Shown one piece after another: positions 1 to 5,963 of a stretch of 5,963 bases of DNA; within the stretch, counting starts at the first letter, position 1; each line of letters begins with the position of its first letter. The translations under genes were made by a program, and so were the position numbers. The notes beneath the pieces were generated by a model that saw nothing but the letters and a program-made list of their open reading frames with translations, had not been told where the DNA came from and searched no databases. The DNA lies in contig JAAXVX010000093.1 in the NCBI GenBank assembly GCA_013335275.1, forward strand, positions 1-5,963, read 5' to 3'. The stretch comes from Bacteroidales bacterium (GTDB taxonomy: Bacteria; Bacteroidota; Bacteroidia; Bacteroidales; UBA932).

Positions 1-1
1 T

Positions 2-562
2 AGTACAATATTGCTTGTTGTTTCGCTGGCGGGTTGTTCTCCTTTGCTGAAGGAGGGAATCTGGCTGCAAAATACCCCTTTTGCGGCCGGTAATGTTCCT
101 TATGTATATGATACCATTCCTTCGACACAGATATTCGATTTTACCCTTGTATTTAAGAAATCCGAAGTAACGGGTATTGTAATAATTAAGACAGCAGGCG
201 CTGGAGAGAGAAGAATTGTAATGACTTCTGTCTTTGGAATGACATTTCTGGACTTCGAACTTAAGGGGGAGAACATAAAAATCAATTATTGTATTGAGCA
301 GCTTAACAGAGAGAAGGTTATTCTTCTTCTCAAAAAGGATTTTGAAATTCTTTTTAAGCCGGACCATTCAAAGATAACAAAGTATCTTTACTCTTCGCCG
401 GACCGTCTGGATGCACTGGAGCAGGGTAACGGCATTACTAAAACACTGATGAAATTTTCCAATTATAATAATAAATTGCCTGAAACGATACAGATTGAAC
501 ATCCGTATCTGAGACTTTCCCTTTTATTGAAAAAAACAGAATATGATCCCGAATCTATATAA
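2..562 (+). CDS. Putative outer-membrane lipoprotein, 5' end outside the window (LolB-like fold possible)
   Basis: The frame is open to the left edge, so the true start probably lies upstream; a TTG at 11 is possible but would leave an unusually short signal peptide. The visible N-terminus is hydrophobic and ends in a lipobox, L-A-G-C, with the Cys codon at 35-37. This predicts cleavage by signal peptidase II and lipidation. There is no Asp right after the Cys. The mature part is about 175 residues and appears rich in beta strands. A central stretch (RRIVMTSVFGMTFLDFEL) and a final strand near YLRLSLLLKK recall LolB and the small lipoproteins found in aryl polyene clusters, but similarity is weak and I did not recognise a family with certainty. 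It overlaps the dehydratase gene by 20 bases, which places it in the same operon. I infer a role in moving or anchoring a lipid-like product at the outer membrane. Lipoprotein nature is fairly sure; function is not. Confidence 0.72.
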   Translation, partial: STILLVVSLAGCSPLLKEGIWLQNTPFAAGNVPYVYDTIPSTQIFDFTLVFKKSEVTGIVIIKTAGAGERRIVMTSVFGMTFLDFELKGENIKINYCIEQLNREKVILLLKKDFEILFKPDHSKITKYLYSSPDRLDALEQGNGITKTLMKFSNYNNKLPETIQIEHPYLRLSLLLKKTEYDPESI

Positions 563-914
563 AATTACATCTGTTTCTGCTTCCGGTGAAGAGGCTGTGT
601 CTTTTGATATACAGCTTAATAAAGAATGCGAAATATTTAAAGGACATTTTCCGGGGCAGCCGGTTCTTCCCGGGGTATGCACCCTTGAAATCATAAAAGA
701 CTGCATTTCAAGTATCAGGGGCAACAAAGTCATTTTATCCGGAATTTCTCAATGCAAATTTACCGGAATGGTAGATCCCGGAATTGAAAGCATTCTGAAA
801 ATAGATATTGAAATTAAATCCTGCAGCAAAGAGCTCCCGGGGAGCGTAAACGCTATCGTCAGTGCATCGGAAAGAGTTATTCTCAAATTAAAGGGTGAGT
901 ATAATGATATTTAA
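543..914 (+). CDS. FabZ-like 3-hydroxyacyl-ACP dehydratase (hotdog fold)
   Basis: The protein has 123 residues and is predicted to be a soluble cytoplasmic hotdog enzyme that removes water from a 3-hydroxyacyl-ACP to give a trans-2-enoyl-ACP. The decisive block is at residues 32-52: F-K-G-H-F-P-G-Q-P-V-L-P-G-V, followed by T-L-E. It aligns without gaps to the FabZ active site. His35 and Glu49 occupy the two catalytic positions. At 123 residues it is shorter than housekeeping FabZ (about 150), like the compact dehydratases of polyene clusters. The ATG at 543 lies inside the lipoprotein gene and has only a weak purine-rich stretch upstream (AAAAAAACAGA), so coupling to upstream translation is likely. 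It also overlaps the glycosyltransferase start. Context suggests dedicated chain elongation in secondary lipid or aryl polyene synthesis and not general fatty acid synthesis. A FabA-type isomerase or a thioesterase of the same fold is less likely given the His/Glu pair. Confidence 0.87.
   Translation: MIPNLYKITSVSASGEEAVSFDIQLNKECEIFKGHFPGQPVLPGVCTLEIIKDCISSIRGNKVILSGISQCKFTGMVDPGIESILKIDIEIKSCSKELPGSVNAIVSASERVILKLKGEYNDI
890..899 (+). promoter_or_regulatory. Shine-Dalgarno-like site for the glycosyltransferase
   Basis: AAAGGGTGAG lies inside the end of the dehydratase gene, four bases before an ATG at 904, with its AAGG core nine bases from that ATG. It supports 904 as the glycosyltransferase start over the GTG at 895, which would lie inside the site. 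Ribosome-site use is weak in many Bacteroidota, so this is only moderate support. Confidence 0.4.
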
Positions 915-2070
915 AAACGGGAAAGAGATGAGGGAATATGTTGTCATTATACCTACATTCAACAATGGCTCAACGTTAAAAGAGGTTTTGACAGGCGTTA
1001 TGGATGTGTGCGGCAATGTAATAGTTGTGAACGACGGCTCCTCTGACAATACTTTTGACTTACTTAATCAGTTTGATGGAATAGAGGTAATAACCCACAA
1101 TAAAAACAGGGGAAAAGGAGCCGCACTCAACAGCGGATTCCGCAAAGCATACGATCTTGGATATAAATATGCCATAACAATTGATTCCGATGGCCAGCAC
1201 TATCCTCAGGAAATTAATCTGTTATGCGACTCTTCCCGTAAAGAACCAGATACACTCTGGATAGGCTCAAGAGATTTCAAAAGCGACAATATGCCGGGAA
1301 AGAACAGTTTCGCAAACAGATTTTCCAATTTCTGGTTTAAGCTTGAAACCGGCATCACGCTGGAAGATACTCAGTCCGGATTTCGGTTGTACCCTCTGGA
1401 GAGACTGAAAGGAATCCGTACACTATCCGGGCGGTATGAGTTTGAACTGGAGATTATTGTGAGAGCTGCATGGCGTAATGTGGCTGTCAGGAATATTCCC
1501 GTGAGTGTATATTACCCTCCCAAAGAAATCAGAATATCACATTTCAAGCCGTTTAAGGACTTTACCAGAATCTCAATACTCAATACAGTTCTTGTTTTTA
1601 TTGCGCTCCTATGGTGGTGGCCGCTTAAGTTTATTAAATGGTTCAGCCGCGAAAACATCAGAAATTTTATTAAAAAGCATATAACAGAATCCAAAGAGAG
1701 TAACCTTCATATTGCAAAGTCCGTAGGGTTAGGGCTTTTCTTTGGCATTTCTCCTCTTTGGGGATATCAGATGATTGCAGCAGTTGCAGCAGCACATTTG
1801 CTTAAACTTAACAAAGTTATTGTGCTGGTTGCTTCCAATATAAGCATCCCGCCCATGATTCCTTTTATTCTTTACGGAAGCTTTGCAGCAGGTGCTTTCA
1901 TACTAGGGGAGCCGATAAGTTTCATACCCTCGCAACTTAACCTTAATTCGATATCAGACAGCCTTGTGCAATATCTCACAGGCAGTATCGCTTTCGCTGC
2001 AGTTGCAGGAATAACAGGGATGATTGTGTCATATATTTTACTCACTGTTTTCAGAAAAGTAAAGGTATGA
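904..2070 (+). CDS. Family 2 glycosyltransferase fused to a DUF2062 membrane domain
   Basis: From ATG 904 the protein has 388 residues. Residues 12-210 form a GT-A glycosyltransferase family 2 domain: the nucleotide-binding start V-V-I-I-P-T-F-N-N (13-21), V-N-D-G-S-S-D-N-T (42-50), the metal-binding D-S-D-G-Q-H (94-99), and an acceptor-side D-T-Q-S-G-F-R-L-Y-P (155-164). This is the polyprenyl-phosphate/dolichol-phosphate-like branch, which uses a nucleotide sugar. A membrane helix follows at about 223-244, ending near a W-W-W-P motif. From about 268 to 385 a DUF2062-like region carries G-L-G-L-F-F-G-I-S-P and further hydrophobic helices, so the protein is probably anchored in the inner membrane. 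Start choice: ATG 904 has a good ribosome site; GTG 895 and ATG 928 are in frame, and 928 gives the spacing usual in this family. The stop overlaps the next ATG as ATGA. The sugar donor and acceptor cannot be read from the sequence; glycosylation of a polyene or its lipid carrier is inferred. Confidence 0.88.
   Translation: MIFKNGKEMREYVVIIPTFNNGSTLKEVLTGVMDVCGNVIVVNDGSSDNTFDLLNQFDGIEVITHNKNRGKGAALNSGFRKAYDLGYKYAITIDSDGQHYPQEINLLCDSSRKEPDTLWIGSRDFKSDNMPGKNSFANRFSNFWFKLETGITLEDTQSGFRLYPLERLKGIRTLSGRYEFELEIIVRAAWRNVAVRNIPVSVYYPPKEIRISHFKPFKDFTRISILNTVLVFIALLWWWPLKFIKWFSRENIRNFIKKHITESKESNLHIAKSVGLGLFFGISPLWGYQMIAAVAAAHLLKLNKVIVLVASNISIPPMIPFILYGSFAAGAFILGEPISFIPSQLNLNSISDSLVQYLTGSIAFAAVAGITGMIVSYILLTVFRKVKV
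2067..2070 (+). promoter_or_regulatory. ATGA stop-start overlap, translational coupling
   Basis: The glycosyltransferase stop (TGA, 2068-2070) shares bases with the start of the trifunctional gene (ATG, 2067-2069). A purine-rich AAAGG sits only one base before the ATG, too close for a normal ribosome site, so reinitiation by the upstream ribosome is the probable way this large membrane protein is translated. Confidence 0.6.
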
Positions 2071-5000
2071 GTGCTGCAAATATATTCATAGCTCTTTATC
2101 ATTACCTCAGAGGCAGGAAAACGCTGCTGTACGGCTCTCTCATTGCAATAGTGGCTGTATTGGCTTATATGGCTTCCGGCATAAAATTTTCCGAGGACCC
2201 CACACGGTTTTTCCCGGCAAATGAAGAGAGCGACAAAGCTGCCAGTCTCTTCTCCCAAATTTCTGTAAAGGATAAAATTGTCATACTATTTGAAAAGAAA
2301 GGCGACGGGGCAAATGAAGTTGCTCCGGAACTGATATCTGTTGCGGATAAATTTGATGAGAAGCTGAATTTGAAAGTTGGAAAAACGCATATTAAAGAGA
2401 GAAGGTTAAGGGTTGACGAAAATGAAATAGAGCGCAGTGCAGCGTTCATTTACGATAATTTGCCGGTTTTTCTAACAGAGAGCGATTACAAAAGATTTGA
2501 CACAATAACTAGCCGGGAAAATATTGACGAATCTTTGAAGGCCAGGCTGGCACTTCTTCTTTCACCTGCAGGAGGTGTCGTGAGCAAGTATTCCGGGCAG
2601 GATCCTCTCTCCCTGGGTACAAGTTTGCTTGCAAGATTTGATTCTCTCAGAATGGGAATGAAATTCACCGTCGTGAATGAACATGTATTCTCTTCCGATT
2701 TGTCCACATTGCTATATGTTATTTCTCCTTTATATGGCAGCGGAGAAAGCGGTAAAAATGAGAGGCTTGTCAAAGCAATTGAAGAGCTAAAAAAAGAATT
2801 TGAAACTGAAGTCCCCGGGCTAAAAATTCATTTCATGGGAGGACCAAGTGTTGGAGTGTACAATGCCAGGTCAATCAAATCCGACACAATGATTACTCTT
2901 GGCATTGCTTTGTTTGTAATTATCCTGGTGCTTGGTTTTGCCTTCAAAAGCGTTAAAACTATAATCTTACTCATTGTACCGGCTGCTTTCGGGGCATTAT
3001 TCGCACTTGCGTTTATGGCAGGAGGTGAAACCGGTGTATCTGCAATTGCTATCGGAGCCGGAGCAACTGTAATGGGCATTGCATTAAGCTATTCAATACA
3101 TATAATCTCTCATCTGGGCCATGTAAAAAGTATAGAGCAACTGCTGGAAGAGCTCACATATCCTCTTACAATAGGCAGTTTTACCACTATCGGAGCCTTT
3201 GCCGGGCTTCTGTTTACTAAATCGGAACTGTTGAGGGACTTCGGACTGTTTTCGGCTCTTACTCTTGTTGGAACAACATTGTTCTCTCTTATATTTCTCC
3301 CTCATATGCTAAAAATAAGGGAGCATTCGGGTTCCGAAAAATTTCTTCGTGCTATTGAAAAATTCAGTTCTCAGGATTTTGACAAAAAGAGGTGGCTCGT
3401 TTCGCTTATTATTCTTCTTTTTGCTGCAGGAATTATATTTTCCGGCAAAGTAAGGTTTGAAAGCGATATGCTTAAACTAAGCTATGAGCCAAAAGAACAC
3501 ATACTTGCACAGGAACGGTTTACAAAGCAGTTTGGATCGGACGAATCAAGGGTTTTGCTTCTCTCAGCCGGAGCAAACATGGACCTGGCTGCAGAAAATT
3601 ATAAGAAATGCGATTCTTTGCTCGCATTATATAAAGAAAAGGGATTGGTATCCAAAAGCGCTTCACTTTCGGCCCTGTTGCCTGCTAAATCTCTTCAGGA
3701 GGAGAGGCTTCAGATGTGGAGAGAATACTGGAGCAATGGAAAGAGAGAGAAGCTCATTAAGGACTTAAGAGAATCTGCAGAACTTAACGGGTATGCCCCT
3801 GATGCATTCGCAAAATTCGAGGATGTGCTCACAAAAAATTATTCAACGATAGATTTTTCATCCAAAGAACTTCTTCTTCCTCCTGTTTTCCGGGAGTGGA
3901 TTCAAAGAGGAGATTCTGTAGAATTGCTAATTACGCATCTTTTTGTAAATAAGGAAAATAAGGAGGTGCTTTATAAAGAGTTGTCGGCGCAAAAGGATTT
4001 AGTGATTATTGACAGGGCGCACTTCTCTTCTCTTTGGGCAAAAGGGATAAAGGAGGATTTTAATTTTATCCTGCTTCTTTCGTCTCTTTTGGTATTCATT
4101 ACTCTGCTTATTTCTTACGGAAGGCTGGAACTTGCACTCCTTGCATTTATTCCAATGTTTGTGAGCTGGATAATAATTTTGGGGCTTATGGCTCTGTTTG
4201 GTATATCTTTCAATATTGTTAATATTCTTCTTGCCACTTTCATTTTTGGTATTGGAGATGATTTCAGCATTTTTGTTCTTGACGGTCTCTCCGAAGAGTA
4301 CGCAAGAAGGAGAGATATGCTCCCTGCACATAAGGTTGCAATTTTCTTTTCGACCTTTACTGTGATTGTGGGAATGGGATCAATGATTTTTGCAGTACAC
4401 CCCGCATTAAGGTCAATTGCAGTGGTTTCGGTTCTTGGTATGGCTGCGGTGTGGTCTGTTGCGTACACTATCCAGCCAATCATTTACAGGTATTTTATTA
4501 CCAGTCAGGTGCGAAAAGGACTTCCTCCGTTTACTCTCTCGGGAATCCTTCTAATGCTGCTCACATTCTCGGCTTTTATAACAGGATGTATTATTGCCTC
4601 TGTTTTAATATCTCTCATTGCCCTGCTCCCTTTTAAATATGAGCCAAAAAGAATTCTTCTGCGAAAACTGATAAGCGCAATTTCTTTTGTTCCCGTAATG
4701 TTATCGCCCACAGTAAAAATATTCAGGGAAAACCCGTACAAAGAGAACTTCAAAAAACCTGCTGTTATTATTGCAAATCATCAGTCTTTCATTGATATAC
4801 TCATGCTTCTTGCATTATACCCCAAGATTGTAATGATGACCAACAAATGGGTATGGAATTCGCCTTTCTTTGGCCATATTGTGAGATATGCAGGATTTCT
4901 GTACCATAAAGACGGGATTGAAAATCATATTGAAGAACTTTCAAAAAGAGTTTCACAGGGCTATTCAGTATTGATATTCCCCGAGGGGACAAGGTCCCCG

Positions 5001-5939
5001 GACCTTAATATTCACCGTTTTCACAAAGGAGCATTTAAAATTGCAGAGGAACTGTCGCTGGACATTATCCCGATTCTGGTTTATGGAAACGGGAACCTGG
5101 TTTCAAAAAGACAGCCTTTCTATGTTAAGCACGGTGTAATCGGATACAGAATACTCGCAAGAATTTCTCCGGATAATATACAGTTTGGAACAGATTATCG
5201 CGAAAGAAGCAAGAAAATTGCACAATACATGAGAGGAGAGTATTCTTTGCTCCGGCTTAATTACGATACTCCTCAGAATCATTTCTTCTACTATGCCACT
5301 CTTGCAAATTTCATTTATAAAGGTCCTGTTCTTGAATGGTATATGCGAATTAAGATGAAGATGGAAAAAAGTTATGCAATCTTTCATAATATAATTCCAA
5401 AAGATGCCTGTGTAACCGACCTTGGCTGCGGGTACGGGCCACTCTCGTTTATGCTGGGACTGCTTTCTCCGGAAAGAAAAATTACTGGAATTGACTACGA
5501 CAGCGATAAAATAGAAATTGCTCAAAACTGTTATGCAGCAAGCGAAAGAATTTCTTTTATTTCCGGAGATGTTCTCAAATGTGAAATCCCCCGGAGTGAT
5601 GTTTTTGTTATGAATGACATACTTCACTATCTTCATGTTAAGGAACAGAAAGAGTTGCTTAAAAGAGTAACTGAATTGTTAAACAGCGGCGGCTTTTTGA
5701 TTATTCGCGACGGAGACTCCGAAAAGAGCGAGGAGCACCGTCTCACAAAAATGACAGAGCGGTTTTCGATTGATATTCTTGGGTTCAATAAAGCAACTCA
5801 CCCGCCATGTTTTATGGGAAGGAGTGAAATGATTTCTTATGCAGCTGAACTAAATTGCAACGTGGAGACAGTGCGAAACGATTCATACACGTCAAACACA
5901 ATTTACATTTTAAGACCAATAAATGATGGGAAAAGATGA
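2067..5939 (+). CDS. Trifunctional MMPL exporter / lysophospholipid acyltransferase / SAM-dependent methyltransferase
   Basis: A single 1290-residue frame with three modules. (a) MMPL/RND exporter, about 1-810: one helix at 19-37, a periplasmic loop, five helices at about 275-412, a helix at 443-460, a second periplasmic loop, and five helices at 665-809. This is the usual duplicated 6+6 RND plan. The second repeat keeps G-I-G-D-D-F-S (Asp731-Asp732); the first has G-I-A-L-S-Y-S (Ser341) where an Asp is expected. (b) A hydrophobic hairpin at about 827-857, then a PlsC-type acyltransferase: N-H-Q-S-F-I-D gives the HX4D pair His905/Asp910, and F-P-E-G-T-R-S at 971-977 is the acceptor-phosphate motif. 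(c) A class I methyltransferase from about 1080: D-L-G-C-G-Y-G at 1118-1124 binds SAM, with acidic Asp1143 after the next strand and a G-D pair ending at Asp1168. The frame is continuous, so the fusion is not a joining error visible here. The ATG at 2067 overlaps the upstream stop as ATGA. The likely job is acyl transfer, methylation and export of a lipid-like or aryl polyene product; the exact substrate is unknown. Confidence 0.93.
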   Translation: MSAANIFIALYHYLRGRKTLLYGSLIAIVAVLAYMASGIKFSEDPTRFFPANEESDKAASLFSQISVKDKIVILFEKKGDGANEVAPELISVADKFDEKLNLKVGKTHIKERRLRVDENEIERSAAFIYDNLPVFLTESDYKRFDTITSRENIDESLKARLALLLSPAGGVVSKYSGQDPLSLGTSLLARFDSLRMGMKFTVVNEHVFSSDLSTLLYVISPLYGSGESGKNERLVKAIEELKKEFETEVPGLKIHFMGGPSVGVYNARSIKSDTMITLGIALFVIILVLGFAFKSVKTIILLIVPAAFGALFALAFMAGGETGVSAIAIGAGATVMGIALSYSIHIISHLGHVKSIEQLLEELTYPLTIGSFTTIGAFAGLLFTKSELLRDFGLFSALTLVGTTLFSLIFLPHMLKIREHSGSEKFLRAIEKFSSQDFDKKRWLVSLIILLFAAGIIFSGKVRFESDMLKLSYEPKEHILAQERFTKQFGSDESRVLLLSAGANMDLAAENYKKCDSLLALYKEKGLVSKSASLSALLPAKSLQEERLQMWREYWSNGKREKLIKDLRESAELNGYAPDAFAKFEDVLTKNYSTIDFSSKELLLPPVFREWIQRGDSVELLITHLFVNKENKEVLYKELSAQKDLVIIDRAHFSSLWAKGIKEDFNFILLLSSLLVFITLLISYGRLELALLAFIPMFVSWIIILGLMALFGISFNIVNILLATFIFGIGDDFSIFVLDGLSEEYARRRDMLPAHKVAIFFSTFTVIVGMGSMIFAVHPALRSIAVVSVLGMAAVWSVAYTIQPIIYRYFITSQVRKGLPPFTLSGILLMLLTFSAFITGCIIASVLISLIALLPFKYEPKRILLRKLISAISFVPVMLSPTVKIFRENPYKENFKKPAVIIANHQSFIDILMLLALYPKIVMMTNKWVWNSPFFGHIVRYAGFLYHKDGIENHIEELSKRVSQGYSVLIFPEGTRSPDLNIHRFHKGAFKIAEELSLDIIPILVYGNGNLVSKRQPFYVKHGVIGYRILARISPDNIQFGTDYRERSKKIAQYMRGEYSLLRLNYDTPQNHFFYYATLANFIYKGPVLEWYMRIKMKMEKSYAIFHNIIPKDACVTDLGCGYGPLSFMLGLLSPERKITGIDYDSDKIEIAQNCYAASERISFISGDVLKCEIPRSDVFVMNDILHYLHVKEQKELLKRVTELLNSGGFLIIRDGDSEKSEEHRLTKMTERFSIDILGFNKATHPPCFMGRSEMISYAAELNCNVETVRNDSYTSNTIYILRPINDGKR

Positions 5940-5963
5940 TGTGATAATTGTAGGCGGAGGACT
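5923..5963 (+). CDS. Start of an FAD/NAD(P)-dependent oxidoreductase, cut by the window edge
   Basis: Only 13 complete codons are present, reading M-M-G-K-D-D-V-I-I-V-G-G-G and then running off the edge. A hydrophobic beta strand followed directly by V-G-G-G is the classic beginning of a dinucleotide-binding Rossmann fold, as in FAD monooxygenases, halogenase-like flavoproteins and phytoene-desaturase-like enzymes. Two adjacent in-frame ATGs (5923 and 5926) are possible starts; the gene overlaps the trifunctional gene by 17 or 14 bases, which suggests the same operon. Flavin-dependent oxidoreductases are common in flexirubin/aryl polyene loci, where they may hydroxylate or otherwise modify the aryl head. 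With so little sequence the subfamily cannot be told. Confidence 0.62.
   Translation, partial: MMGKDDVIIVGGG

Noticed and set aside
833..845. Near-palindrome GCTCCCGGGGAGC that might be an operator or terminator
   Set aside because: It is inside the dehydratase coding region with a one-base centre, no T-run and no second copy that I could find.
1773..1797. Short GCAGCAGTTGCAGCAGC-type repeat
   Set aside because: It encodes an Ala-rich membrane helix in the DUF2062 region; low-complexity codons explain it and no repeat array is present.
1872..2258. Minus-strand open frame of 128 codons across the glycosyltransferase/exporter junction
   Set aside because: It is antisense to two well-supported genes, and its composition looks like the mirror of membrane-helix codons and not like a protein family.
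3484..3768. Plus-strand open frame of 94 codons in a second frame within the exporter gene
   Set aside because: It sits in the second periplasmic loop of the MMPL module, whose reading frame is unbroken, and its translation is rich in Arg, Cys and Trp without any motif.
4985..4999. Perfect inverted repeat, GGGGAC-AAG-GTCCCC, resembling a terminator stem
   Set aside because: It encodes the conserved E-G-T-R-S part of the acyltransferase motif, has no following T-run, and lies deep within the gene.
5103..5636. Long open frame of 177 codons on the minus strand
   Set aside because: It lies wholly inside the acyltransferase and methyltransferase coding region, which has intact motifs on the + strand. 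Its translation shows no recognisable domain and it has no convincing start region.

Overview
The window looks like an internal segment of a bacterial biosynthetic operon, most likely from the Bacteroidota. The DNA is moderately AT-rich. All supported genes are on the + strand and each overlaps its neighbour, with no intergenic space. The taxonomic inference rests mainly on the 1290-residue protein that joins an MMPL exporter, a lysophospholipid-type acyltransferase and a SAM methyltransferase. I know this three-part arrangement from Bacteroidota aryl polyene/flexirubin-type loci. It is recalled family knowledge, not a database search.

Layout: (1) bases 1-562 hold the 3' part of a lipoprotein gene, open to the left edge, with a visible lipobox and a possible LolB-like fold. 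(2) 543-914 encodes a short stand-alone FabZ-like hotdog dehydratase with both catalytic residues. (3) About 904-2070 encodes a family 2 glycosyltransferase fused to a C-terminal DUF2062 membrane domain. (4) 2067-5939 encodes the trifunctional MMPL/acyltransferase/methyltransferase. (5) From 5923 to the right edge are the first 13 codons of what appears to be an FAD/NAD(P)-binding oxidoreductase, recognised by its Rossmann glycine motif.

How they may work together: the dehydratase would introduce double bonds during elongation of an ACP-bound chain. The acyltransferase and glycosyltransferase domains could attach the finished chain to a lipid or sugar carrier. The methyltransferase could decorate the aryl head or another group. 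The MMPL module and the lipoprotein could carry the product across the inner membrane and to the outer membrane. This set matches the accessory and export half of aryl polyene, flexirubin or dialkylresorcinol clusters. The diagnostic enzymes (ketosynthases, ACPs, acyl-ACP ligase, ammonia lyase) are not in the window, so the product class is an inference.

There are no RNA genes, CRISPR arrays, insertion sequences, promoters or terminators that I can support. No stretch over 300 bases lacks a gene. The points most worth following are the three-part fusion, the GT2-DUF2062 fusion, the loss of the membrane Asp in one MMPL repeat, and the tight translational coupling.
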